Source of the DNA: Roseovarius sp. A-2
GTDB taxonomy: Bacteria; Pseudomonadota; Alphaproteobacteria; Rhodobacterales; Rhodobacteraceae
NCBI RefSeq assembly: GCF_002072155.1
Contig: NZ_BDIY01000001.1
Span: forward strand, 62,001 to 126,000
Direction of reading: 5' to 3'
Length of the DNA stretch: 64,000 bases
Under the pieces are notes generated by a model. It searched no databases, was not told where the DNA came from, and was given only the letters and a program-made list of their open reading frames with translations. Of the stretch, positions 56,010 to 63,962 are shown piece after piece; positions within the stretch are counted from its first letter, which is position 1; the number at the start of each line of letters is the position of its first letter. The position numbers and the translations under genes are program-made.

Positions 56010-56639
56010 TCAGCGCGTCTCTGTCGGAAGGGTGGGGCGGCGCGTCTCCCATCCGGCTTGTTCAAGCTCGGGCGTGTCGCTGCGGGCCTCGGGCCAGCCC
56101 ACGCAGAGATAGGCCACGAGCGACCAATCGTGTGGGATATCAAGGTCTTGGGCCAGTTGACCCGGGTCAAGGATCGACACCCAGCCGACGCCGAGGCCGC
56201 GCGCGCGCGCGGTGAGCCAAAAGAGCGTGATCGCGCCCACCACGGAATAGCGCCGGGTTTCGGGCATGGTGGCCGCCCCCAGACCCGCGCCCTTGTCGGT
56301 GCTGTCGTCGCACCAGATCGCCAGTTGTACCGGGGCCTCTTGCATGCCGGAGAGTTTCAAGCTGCTGTAAAGATGCGCCTTTTCTCCGTCATAGCCGTCG
56401 AGCGCCTGTGCGTTGGCGGCGCTGAAATTGGCCAGGGCTGCGGCGCGGGCGGCGGGGCTCTGCACCTCGATCACGCGCCACGGCTCGCTGAGGCCCACCG
56501 AGGGTGCGAGCAGAAACGCGTCGAGGCAATCGCGCAGGATTGCCTCGTCCACGGGATCGGTGCGGAAGCGGCGCACGTCGCGGCGCCACCGCATGAGATC
56601 GCGCAGGCTGGTCTGGAAGTCTGCGGAAAACTCTGACAT
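56010..56639 (-). CDS. bluB: 5,6-dimethylbenzimidazole synthase
   Basis: A 209-residue flavin-destructase of the nitroreductase fold that converts reduced FMN and oxygen into 5,6-dimethylbenzimidazole, the lower ligand of vitamin B12. MRWRRDVRRFRTDPVD near residue 18 and SVGLSEPWRVIEV near 48 are typical of BluB. It sits between rpsP and rimM, so it interrupts a ribosomal gene group; no other cobalamin gene is visible in the window. It is preceded by rpsP after 18 bases. Confidence 0.92.
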   Translation of the reverse strand: MSEFSADFQTSLRDLMRWRRDVRRFRTDPVDEAILRDCLDAFLLAPSVGLSEPWRVIEVQSPAARAAALANFSAANAQALDGYDGEKAHLYSSLKLSGMQEAPVQLAIWCDDSTDKGAGLGAATMPETRRYSVVGAITLFWLTARARGLGVGWVSILDPGQLAQDLDIPHDWSLVAYLCVGWPEARSDTPELEQAGWETRRPTLPTETR

Positions 56640-56657
56640 TCCAGCGCCTTGCCCGTC

Positions 56658-57020
56658 TTACTCTTCGGCCGGTGCCTCGGCGGCGGCAGCCTTGGCGGCT
56701 TTCTCTTCGGCGCGGTCCTGGGCTTTCTTGCCGGGGACGGCCTTTTTCAGGTTGGCGCGCTCTTTCTTGGCGATCACGCCTGCGTTTTCGAGCATGCGGC
56801 TGATGCGGTCGGTGGGCTGGGCGCCCTGTGCCAGCCAGTGCTGGATGCGCTCCACGTCCATCTTGACGCGGTCTTCGCTGTCCTTGGGCAGGAGCGGGTT
56901 GTAGGTGCCCAGTTTCTCGATGAAGCGGCCATCGCGCGGCATGCGGCTGTCGGCGGCCACGATGCGATAGAAGGGGCGCTTTTTCGAGCCACCACGGGCG
57001 AGACGGATTTTCATGGCCAT
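56658..57020 (-). CDS. rpsP: 30S ribosomal protein S16
   Basis: A 120-residue S16 starting [20 protein letters not shown] with a C-terminal extension rich in Ala, Lys and Glu ([16 protein letters not shown]) typical of Alphaproteobacteria. It stabilises the 16S rRNA body during assembly. AAGGAGAATATCAA precedes the ATG. The upstream 48-base gap contains a GGTGGGG/CCCCACC hairpin. Confidence 0.97.
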   Translation of the reverse strand: MAMKIRLARGGSKKRPFYRIVAADSRMPRDGRFIEKLGTYNPLLPKDSEDRVKMDVERIQHWLAQGAQPTDRISRMLENAGVIAKKERANLKKAVPGKKAQDRAEEKAAKAAAAEAPAEE

Positions 57021-57068
57021 TTGATATTCTCCTTTAATGGCAGGGGTTTGGTGGGGGTGAGCCCCACC

Positions 57069-57365
57069 CTACGATTGGTGTTTCTGGTGATGCCGAATAA
57101 CTTCGGCGATGATGAAGTTGAGGAATTCACGGGCGAATTCCGGGTCGAGGTCGGCGGATTTCGCCAGGTCTTCTAGCCGCTCGATCTGCGCGGCTTCGCG
57201 CGCCGGATCGGACGGGGGAAGGTCGTGTTCGGCCTTGAGCTTGCCCACGGCCTGGGTGTGCTTGAACCGCTCTGCCAGGGTGAAGACGAGGATCGCGTCG
57301 AGCCGGTCGATGCTCTCGCGGTGCTCGGCCAGAAGGGCGGCGGCGCGGGTGGCGTCACTGGTCAT
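57069..57365 (-). CDS. chorismate mutase (AroQ type)
   Basis: A 98-residue all-helical AroQ-class chorismate mutase that rearranges chorismate to prephenate for Phe and Tyr synthesis. HRESIDRLDAILVFTLAERFKHTQAVGKLKAEHDLP carries the helix H1 residues (key part RESIDRLDAILVFTLAERF with Arg/Lys), and the C-terminal helix FLNFIIAEVIRHHQ follows. The chosen ATG at 57365 follows CGGAG; an upstream start would extend into an 11-base repeat. It is placed between rpsP and a GNAT trio, as in related genomes. Confidence 0.9.
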   Translation of the reverse strand: MTSDATRAAALLAEHRESIDRLDAILVFTLAERFKHTQAVGKLKAEHDLPPSDPAREAAQIERLEDLAKSADLDPEFAREFLNFIIAEVIRHHQKHQS

Positions 57366-57396
57366 GGCGATGCTCCGAATGGGCGAGATTGCCGTA

Positions 57397-57440
57397 CGGT
57401 ATCGCGTCGGTATCACGTCGGTATCGCGTCGGTGCGCAGG
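57397..57440. repeat. 11-base tandem repeat
   Basis: The unit CGGTATCGCGT is repeated at 57397, 57408 (CGGTATCACGT) and 57419, with a fourth partial copy (CGGTGCGCAGG) at 57430. It lies in the gap between the chorismate mutase gene and the first GNAT gene. Possible slippage locus. Confidence 0.6.
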
Positions 57441-57451
57441 TCAGGCTCATG

Positions 57452-58060
57452 TCAGTCAATGGGCATCCCCTTCGGTCTGAACGTCGGGTCGCAGTAATGG
57501 TCTATTTCGAGCTCGATCCCGTCGCGCAGTTGCCCCGACGAGGCGGCGGCGGGCGCGGGATGGCGATAGACCGCATCCGAGCCGTCGATGGTGGCGGCTT
57601 CGCGGTCCTTGACGCAGCCCAGACGCTCGGCCAGGCGGATGCTGTCGAGGTTCTTGGGGTCGATATAGCTGACCGCCCCGTCCCAGCCCTGCCGTTCGTA
57701 GAGATGGCGGCGCACGGCATGGGTGGCCTCGAGCGCATATCCCTTGCCGGCCTTGTCGGGCCAGATGATCCAGGCGATCTCACGCTCGGGCCATTTGGCG
57801 GGGAACCAGCCGCCGGCCATGCCGTAGGTCTCGTCCGTAAGCTTGTCGTGGACCATCCACATGCCGAAGCCGCGCACCGCCCAATGACCGATCTCGGCGG
57901 CGTAGAGCATCCACGCCTCGTAAGGATTGAGCGGCCCGCCCATGAAGCGCGAACGGTAGGAGGCGAAAGTCGCCTTGAAATCGGGATAGTCCCCGGCCTC
58001 GGGGCCGCGCAGTCGCAGGCGTCGGGTCTCGATCACGGGGATGTCGGGATAGCTGCTCAT
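57452..58060 (-). CDS. GNAT-family N-acetyltransferase (third of three)
   Basis: A 202-residue GNAT protein with the RimJ/RimL-like core (ETRRLRLRGPEAGDYPDF, WIIWPDKAGKGYALEATHAV, AERLGCVKD). It shows the FMGGP and GHWAVRGFGMW motifs shared with its two neighbours, so the three arose by tandem duplication. The start overlaps the preceding gene's stop by ATGA. Substrate unknown. It carries a C-terminal extension of about 30 residues after the usual end. Confidence 0.88.
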   Translation of the reverse strand: MSSYPDIPVIETRRLRLRGPEAGDYPDFKATFASYRSRFMGGPLNPYEAWMLYAAEIGHWAVRGFGMWMVHDKLTDETYGMAGGWFPAKWPEREIAWIIWPDKAGKGYALEATHAVRRHLYERQGWDGAVSYIDPKNLDSIRLAERLGCVKDREAATIDGSDAVYRHPAPAAASSGQLRDGIELEIDHYCDPTFRPKGMPID

Positions 58061-58587
58061 GCGGCCACCTCCGACGCCCTGGGATGGCGCCAGACCTGAC
58101 AGGGCTTGCCCAGAAGCGTGCCGTCCCGCTCGAACCGAGCGCCGAGACGTTTGGCCAGCGCCAGCGAGCGGGTGTTGCCCGCGTCGATATAGGAGATCAC
58201 GCCATCGAGGCCGAACTGCGTCGCCCCGTGCGCACGCGCGGCGCGCGCGGCGCGAGAGGCGATGCCGCGCCCCTCGTACCCGTCCCAGACCTGCCAGCCC
58301 AGTTCCGGCTCGTCCCAGCCCTCGCGGTAGATGAAGCCGCAGATCCCCATCGGGTCGCCACTGGCGCGGTCCGAGATCACCCACATGCCATAACCGCGCA
58401 GCGCCCAATGGCCGAGGTTGCCCGCGATGAGCCGCCAGCAATCGGCCCGCTCCAGCGGCCCGCCGACAAAGTGGCTGCGCGCGCCCGCGTAGAAGGTGGC
58501 GAGCGGGTCAAGATCGTCTTCGCAGATGGCGCGCAGCACGATGTCACCGGCCTCGACCGTGGGGATATGCAGGGTGAGGGTGGTCAT
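58057..58587 (-). CDS. GNAT-family N-acetyltransferase (second of three)
   Basis: A 176-residue GNAT enzyme. It has FVGGPLERADCWRLIAGNLG near residue 40, the acetyl-CoA loop (WDGYEGRGIASRAARAAR) in the middle and AKRLGARFERDG toward the end. Both ends overlap its neighbours by ATGA, so all three acetyltransferases should be made in equal amounts. The closest relationship is to the flanking paralogues. The acceptor is unknown. Confidence 0.88.
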   Translation of the reverse strand: MTTLTLHIPTVEAGDIVLRAICEDDLDPLATFYAGARSHFVGGPLERADCWRLIAGNLGHWALRGYGMWVISDRASGDPMGICGFIYREGWDEPELGWQVWDGYEGRGIASRAARAARAHGATQFGLDGVISYIDAGNTRSLALAKRLGARFERDGTLLGKPCQVWRHPRASEVAA

Positions 58588-59147
58588 GCGCAGGCCTCGA
58601 CCGAGCTGTCATCGTCGCGGCCAAGGATGGCGTCGGGGCCAGGGTGGCGATAGAGGAAATCGCGGCCCATCTGGATATTTTCATATTCGCGCTCGAACCA
58701 GCAGCCGAGGCGTTCGGCAAGCGCGATGGAGCGGGTGTTGCCCGGCACGATGTTGGAGGTGAGAGTGGTGAAGCCAAGCGCCTCGTAGGCCCATTGGCGT
58801 GCGCAGAGTGCGGCCTCATAGGCGATGCCACGCCCCTCGAAGCCGTCAAAGACCACCCAGCCCAGTTCCGGTTCGGGCCAGCCTTCGGGATTCCAGATGC
58901 CGGTGATGCCTGCGGGTTGGCCGCTGGCCTTGTCCTCTATCGTGAAATAGCCGTAGCCGTGGATATGCCAGTGGCCCACGTTGAGCGCGAACCAGCGCCA
59001 TGCGTCGCCCCGGTTGGGGGACGGGCCAAAGCCTGCGGCCCGGTCCTGATCCAGCAGGAAGGCGATCATCGGCTCGATGTCGCGCGCGCCCGGCCCGCGC
59101 AGGATCAGGCGGGGCGTGTCGATTATGGGGGCGGCTGTGAGGGTCAT
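58584..59147 (-). CDS. GNAT-family N-acetyltransferase (first of three)
   Basis: A 187-residue GNAT enzyme with the start IIDTPRLILRGPGARDIEPM, the core GWVVFDGFEGRGIAYEAALC and AERLGCWFEREYE. GHWHIHGYGYF matches the GHWAVRGFGMW element of the other two. It is the first of the overlapping trio, 75 bases downstream of ffh on the same strand. As in the others, no substrate can be inferred. The run of three in a ribosome/SRP gene group suggests, without proof, protein N-terminal or translation-related acetylation. Confidence 0.88.
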   Translation of the reverse strand: MTLTAAPIIDTPRLILRGPGARDIEPMIAFLLDQDRAAGFGPSPNRGDAWRWFALNVGHWHIHGYGYFTIEDKASGQPAGITGIWNPEGWPEPELGWVVFDGFEGRGIAYEAALCARQWAYEALGFTTLTSNIVPGNTRSIALAERLGCWFEREYENIQMGRDFLYRHPGPDAILGRDDDSSVEACA

Positions 59148-59222
59148 GGCCGTGCCTTGCCCCGGCGCTGTGCCGGTTGCACGGTTGCATTTGAGTATTT
59201 TGGGAACAGTGAAAGCATCGGC

Positions 59223-60716
59223 TTATTTCTTTTTCCCGAAGCCCGAGAGGCCGGGGGGCAGGCCCATGCCGCCGCCACCCATGCCGCCCAGACCGCCGGG
59301 CAGTTTGCCGCCCATGGCGCGCGCGGCCTCTTCCATTGCCTTGGGGTCGTTCATGTCGGGCATGCCGCCCTTGCCCATCATGGATTTCATCGCCTGTTTC
59401 ATCATGCCGCCTTTGCCCTTGCCGAGTTTCTTCATCATGTCGGCCATCTGGCGGTGCATCTTAAGCAGCTTGTTGAGGTCGGAGACCTCTTGCCCGGCGC
59501 CCCTGGCGATGCGTTTCTTGCGGCTGGCCTGCAGCAGGGCGGGGTTGGCGCGTTCCTTTTTCGTCATCGACTGGATCAGGGCGATCTGGCGGATGATGAC
59601 CTTGTCGTCAAAGCCCGCCTCCTGCACCTGTTTGGCCATCTTGCCCATGCCCGGCATCATGCCCATCAGCCCTTCCATGCCGCCCATCTTCTGCATCTGC
59701 TCAAGCTGGCTGCGCAGGTCGTTCATGTTGAACTGACCCTTTTGCATGCGGCGCATCATGCGTTCGGCCTGTTCGGCCTCGATGGTTTCCTGCGCCTTTT
59801 CCACCAGCGCCACGATATCGCCCATGCCGAGGATGCGGCCGGCGATGCGCTCGGGCTCGAAGGTCTCGATGGCGTCCATCTTTTCGCCCAAGCCCACGAA
59901 GCGGATCGGCTTGCCGGTGACGGCGCGCATCGACAGGGCCGCACCGCCGCGCCCGTCGCCGTCCATCCGGGTGAGGACGACGCCGGTGACGCCGATCTTG
60001 TCGTCAAACTCTGTCGCGACATTGACGGCATCCTGACCGGTCAGGCCATCGACCACGAGCAGGGTTTCGCGCGGGTTGGCCACGTCGCGCACGGCGGCGG
60101 CTTGCGCGATCAGGTCGGTGTCGATATGCAGGCGACCCGCCGTATCCAGCATGTAGACATCGTAGCCGCCCAAGGATGCTTGGGTCTTGGCGCGCCTGGC
60201 GATGGCAACCGGGTCTTCGCCCTTGACGATCGGCAGTGTGTCGACGCCGATCTGCTGGCCGAGGATTGCCAGCTGTTCCATCGCTGCCGGGCGGTTGACG
60301 TCGAGCGAGGCCATCAGCACCTTCTTGCCGTCACGCTCTTTCAGGCGCTTGGCAAGCTTGGCGGTGGTGGTGGTCTTGCCCGAGCCCTGAAGGCCGACCA
60401 TCAGAATCGGCGCGGGCGGGTTGTCGATCTTGAGCGCGCCGGGGTCGTCGGCCCCGCGCAGCGTCTCGATCAGGGCGTCGTGCACGATCTTGACCACCTG
60501 CTGGCCTGGCGTCACCGATTTGGTGACCGCCTGACCGGTGGCCTGGGATTCAACCTTCTTGATGAACTCGCGGGCGACGGGCAGGGAGACGTCGGCCTCC
60601 AGAAGTGCCACGCGCACCTCGCGCAGGGCGGTCTTGACGTCCTCTTCCGAGAGCGCGCCCTGCCTGGTCAGCCGGTCGAGGACGCCGGAGAGGCGTTCGG
60701 ACAGATTTTCAAACAT
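59223..60716 (-). CDS. ffh: signal recognition particle protein
   Basis: A 497-residue SRP54 homologue. N-domain, then the GTPase G-domain (GLQGSGKTTTTAKLA P-loop near residue 105, DTAGRLHID near 190, TRMDGDGRGG near 245), then the Met-rich M-domain that binds 4.5S RNA and signal peptides, ending in a Gly/Met/Pro tail. It targets nascent membrane proteins to FtsY and SecYEG. The start is the ATG of MFENLSERLSG. It heads the ffh-to-rpmE group on the minus strand. Confidence 0.97.
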   Translation of the reverse strand: MFENLSERLSGVLDRLTRQGALSEEDVKTALREVRVALLEADVSLPVAREFIKKVESQATGQAVTKSVTPGQQVVKIVHDALIETLRGADDPGALKIDNPPAPILMVGLQGSGKTTTTAKLAKRLKERDGKKVLMASLDVNRPAAMEQLAILGQQIGVDTLPIVKGEDPVAIARRAKTQASLGGYDVYMLDTAGRLHIDTDLIAQAAAVRDVANPRETLLVVDGLTGQDAVNVATEFDDKIGVTGVVLTRMDGDGRGGAALSMRAVTGKPIRFVGLGEKMDAIETFEPERIAGRILGMGDIVALVEKAQETIEAEQAERMMRRMQKGQFNMNDLRSQLEQMQKMGGMEGLMGMMPGMGKMAKQVQEAGFDDKVIIRQIALIQSMTKKERANPALLQASRKKRIARGAGQEVSDLNKLLKMHRQMADMMKKLGKGKGGMMKQAMKSMMGKGGMPDMNDPKAMEEAARAMGGKLPGGLGGMGGGGMGLPPGLSGFGKKK

Positions 60717-60999
60717 CACTCGGGCTCCTTCGCCGGTTAACTCATCTGTCACCCGATATAGGGGCAACGGTTCAAACGATAAACGCCCCCGTGGGCGCAA
60801 CGCGCTGACGGGGGGCGATCCCAGACCGCGCCCGGGACCGGAAGCATGCGGCTTCCGGGGTGTTGGGGTGGCGTTTACGCGCGCGGGCCGGGGGAGTCAA
60901 GCGCGGGGGCAGGGCCGTTGTGGTTTGCGCGCGAACGTATAGATTGAACGGCGGCCTTTCATGTTGAGAGATGCACAGAAAGCGAGGATGCGGGCGGTG

Positions 61000-61881
61000 A
61001 TGGACAATTGGGACGAGGTGCGGACCGCCTATAACGTGGCGCGCGTGGGTACGGTGAGCGGGGCGGCGGAGGTGCTGGGCGTCCACCATGCCACCGTGAT
61101 CCGCCATATCGACGCGCTGGAGGAGCGGCTGGGGGTGAAGCTGTTTCAGCGCCATGCGCGGGGCTATACGCCGACCGAGGCGGGCGGTGACCTGCTGCGC
61201 GTAGCGCAGGCGACAGACGATCAGTTCAACCAATTGGCGGGGCGGATCAAGGGGCGCGGCAATGACGTGTCGGGCGAGTTGGTCGTGACATCCATTGGCG
61301 GGCTGAGCCATCTGCTGGCCCCGGTGCTGGCGGAGTTTCAGCAGGGCTATCCCGAACTGGTGGTGCGCTACCTGACCGGGGATCGCCTGTTTCGGCTGGA
61401 ATATGGCGAGGCGCATGTGGCCATTCGGGCAGGCAGTGTGCCCGATCAGCCCGACAACGTGGTGCAGCCGTTCTTTCATCAGCAGTTCACGCTCTATGCC
61501 AGCGAGGGCTACGCGGCGCGGCACGGGCTGCCCGGGGGCTGCGAGGAATTCGGGCAGCACCGCTTTATCGGGGCGGATGACCCCAAGACGCGCGCACCGT
61601 TTTACCGGTGGTTGCAGGACAATGTACCGGGCGAGAATATCGTGTTCCGCTCGGGCGACGTGCATGCGCAGCGCAACGCGATCCTTGCAGGGGCGGGGAT
61701 CGGGTTTACCTCGGTGTTGCAGGCGAAAGAGGTGCCGGGGCTGGTGCAGGTGATGCCGCCCAGGCCGGAATGGGCGGCGCCGCTGTGGCTGGTGACCCAT
61801 ATGGATCTGCACCGCACCACCAAGGTGCAGGCGTTTCTCACGTTTCTCAAGGCGCGCGCGGGCGCGTGGCAGACCGGATGA
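61000..61881 (+). CDS. LysR-family transcriptional regulator
   Basis: A regulator of about 293 residues with the LysR winged helix (VARVGTVSGAAEVLGVHHATVIRHIDALEERLGVKLF, key part SGAAEVLGVHHATVIRHI) and a substrate-binding-like effector domain. The start could be 60961, 60988 or 61000; GGGCGGTG favours 61000. It overlaps the DMT transporter gene by ATGA, so it is co-transcribed with it rather than divergent as is usual for LysR. The inducer is unknown; the transporter is its likely target. Confidence 0.9.
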   Translation: MDNWDEVRTAYNVARVGTVSGAAEVLGVHHATVIRHIDALEERLGVKLFQRHARGYTPTEAGGDLLRVAQATDDQFNQLAGRIKGRGNDVSGELVVTSIGGLSHLLAPVLAEFQQGYPELVVRYLTGDRLFRLEYGEAHVAIRAGSVPDQPDNVVQPFFHQQFTLYASEGYAARHGLPGGCEEFGQHRFIGADDPKTRAPFYRWLQDNVPGENIVFRSGDVHAQRNAILAGAGIGFTSVLQAKEVPGLVQVMPPRPEWAAPLWLVTHMDLHRTTKVQAFLTFLKARAGAWQTG

Positions 61882-62771
61882 GCGGGGCGTTGCGCGGGCA
61901 TCTGGCGATGCTCTGCTTCTCGGGTCTGGTGGCGGGGTCCTTCGCGCTGGGCGCGATGGCGACGCCGCATATCGCGCCCGCAGCCCTCAATGCTCCGCGC
62001 TTTGTGCTGGCCGCGATGGTCGTGGGGGCGGTGGCCGCACTCGGCCCCGGCATTCCGCGCACCACCTGGCGCGCGCCCTGGCGGTATCTGCTGCTGGGTG
62101 GCGCGATGGGGCTTTATTTCGTTCTGATGTTCGAGGGGCTCAAAACAGCGGCGCCGGTTTCTGCCTCGGCCGTTTTCACCCTGACGCCGATCGTGTCGGG
62201 GCTGGCGGGCTATGTGCTCTTGCGCCAGATCACCACGCCGCGCATGGCGCTGGCGCTGGCGGTTGGGGCGGCGGGGGCACTCTGGGTGATTTTCCGGGCC
62301 GATCCGGTGGCGCTGATGGCCTTCGAGATCGGGCGCGGCGAGGCGATTTTCTTCTGGGGCTGCGTGGCACATGCGGTCTATACGCCGCTGGTGCGGCGGC
62401 TCAACCGAGGCGAGACGCCGGTGGCGTTTTCCTTTGGCACGATGATCGGCGCGGCGCTGCTGGTGACGGCGGCGGGCTGGTCCGAGATCCGCGCGACCGA
62501 TTGGGCGGCGCTGCCCGGCATTGTCTGGATCACGCTGGTTTACACGGCGGTTTGCGCGACGGCGATGTCCTTCGTGTTGTTGCAATATGCCAGCCTCAAC
62601 CTGCCGAGCGCCAAGGTCATGGCCTATACCTATCTGGTGCCAACATGGGTGGCGCTGTGGCAGGTGGCGCTGGGCCATGCGCTGCCGCCGGTGATGGTGC
62701 TGGGTGGCGTCGGGCTGACGGTGCTGGCGCTGGTGCTGCTCTTGAAGGACGAGAGCGCAGCCCTCAGATAA
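61878..62771 (+). CDS. EamA/DMT-family transporter
   Basis: A 297-residue drug/metabolite transporter of the ten-helix EamA type. The paired EamA domains are visible: LNAPRFVLAAMVVGAVAAL in the first half and VMAYTYLVPTWVALWQVALG in the second. Such carriers export amino acids, nucleosides or other metabolites. The ATG overlaps the LysR stop. The substrate is not predictable. It converges on the ArsR-type gene after 60 bases. Confidence 0.9.
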   Translation: MSGALRGHLAMLCFSGLVAGSFALGAMATPHIAPAALNAPRFVLAAMVVGAVAALGPGIPRTTWRAPWRYLLLGGAMGLYFVLMFEGLKTAAPVSASAVFTLTPIVSGLAGYVLLRQITTPRMALALAVGAAGALWVIFRADPVALMAFEIGRGEAIFFWGCVAHAVYTPLVRRLNRGETPVAFSFGTMIGAALLVTAAGWSEIRATDWAALPGIVWITLVYTAVCATAMSFVLLQYASLNLPSAKVMAYTYLVPTWVALWQVALGHALPPVMVLGGVGLTVLALVLLLKDESAALR

Positions 62772-62831
62772 CGCCGCCCGCGCGCAGATCGGCGCGCAAT
62801 TGGCGCAGTTCCGGGGTAAAGGTTGTGGGCG

Positions 62832-63167
62832 TCAGGTGTCATCGGGCAGTTCCGTGCGCAGGAACCGCTCGAACGCGTCGAGATGCACCGCCTCGAACTG
62901 GCCGAAACCCTGCATCCAGATCGAGGCGTCGCGCAGCGCGTCGGGCTCCAGCCTGCACCAGACCACGCGGCCGCGCCGTTCCTGACTGATCAGACCGGCG
63001 CGGCTGAGGATGCCGAGATGCTTGGAAATCGCGGCGAGGCTCATCTCGAACGGCTCGGCCACGTCCGTCACGGCCATGTCATCCTCAAGCAGCATCGACA
63101 GGATCGCGCGCCGGGTCGGGTCGGCGAGGGCGGCGAAAACACTGTCGAGGGCGGGGGATTTGTCCAT
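62832..63167 (-). CDS. ArsR/SmtB-type winged-helix regulator
   Basis: A 111-residue ArsR-family protein (LDSVFAALADPTRRAILSML, then FEMSLAAISKHLGILSRAGLI and VWCRLEPDAL). It lacks the metal-binding Cys pair of ArsR (ELCVCDL) and resembles the branch usually paired with an SRPBCC/AHSA1 gene overlapping its stop. Here that partner is absent; only about 20 codons of a C-terminus-like sequence follow. Targets unknown. A longer start at 63287 would add an unlikely basic extension. Confidence 0.85.
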   Translation of the reverse strand: MDKSPALDSVFAALADPTRRAILSMLLEDDMAVTDVAEPFEMSLAAISKHLGILSRAGLISQERRGRVVWCRLEPDALRDASIWMQGFGQFEAVHLDAFERFLRTELPDDT

Positions 63168-63346
63168 GCCGCTTATAGGCCCGAGCGCGCCCCGCGCGTC
63201 AACGGCGATCACGGGCGGGGCCACACTAAACGCGCCATTTTTCCGGGTTCTTTGGCCGGAAAAGGGGTTTGATCTGGGACAAAGCAATGTCAGGCTGGCC
63301 CCATTAGGTTCAAACAGCGACCCAAGGAAACGCGAAAGGAAAGAAT

Positions 63347-63760
63347 ATGTTCTCCAAAATCATGGTTCCCGTCGATCTGGTTCACAAGGATACGTTGGGC
63401 AAGGCGCTCGATGTGGCCGGGGACATGGCCAAGCGCCATGGCGCGTCGATCGACGTGGTCAGCGTGGGCGGTGAACTGCCTGGCCAGTTGGGTCACACGC
63501 CGCAGGAATTCGGCGACCGCCTGCAGGGCTTTGCGGATGAGCTGCGCGAGAAATACGGCGTCACCGTCAAGGCCGACCCGCTGATGGCGCATGATCCGGC
63601 GGTCGAGACCAATGCCGAACTGATGAAGGCAATCGAAAAGACCGGGGCCGATCTGGTGATCATGGCCAGCCACAAGCCCGGCTTTCTGGAGCATATCTTC
63701 AGCTCGCATGGCGGCTATATCGCGCAGCATGCGCAGTGCTCGGTTTTCGTGGTGCGTTGA
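63347..63760 (+). CDS. universal stress protein (UspA family)
   Basis: A 137-residue single-domain Usp. The start FSKIMVPVDLVHKDTLGKAL and the C-terminal ATP-binding-type motif VIMASHKPG..SHGGYIAQHAQCSVFVVR place it in the ATP-binding UspA-like group, although the G-2x-G-9x-G(S/T) loop is imperfect. Such proteins rise in growth arrest and stress. GAAAGGAAAGAAT precedes the ATG. It stands alone, with a 202-base gap before the next gene. Confidence 0.9.
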   Translation: MFSKIMVPVDLVHKDTLGKALDVAGDMAKRHGASIDVVSVGGELPGQLGHTPQEFGDRLQGFADELREKYGVTVKADPLMAHDPAVETNAELMKAIEKTGADLVIMASHKPGFLEHIFSSHGGYIAQHAQCSVFVVR

Positions 63761-63962
63761 TACTCAACCGCAAAGTTGAATATGGGCAAACCGCCTCATT
63801 GTTCCGGTGGGGCGGTTGCGGTAGAAGGGCGCTGCTGCTTCTTTATGGAAAAAATACTCATTTAAACAATGACTTGAGCCTGCGCCACGCTGGCGCGTAT
63901 GGCGCTTGACTCACGCGGCCCCGCGCCATAGCAAAGGCGCAACATTCCGAAGGGGGCGTGGC

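Noticed and set aside
58644-60740. Long open frame (698 codons) on the plus strand
   Set aside because: It is antisense to ffh and two acetyltransferase genes; composition (His/Ala/Gly-rich) is typical of antisense frames in high-GC DNA.
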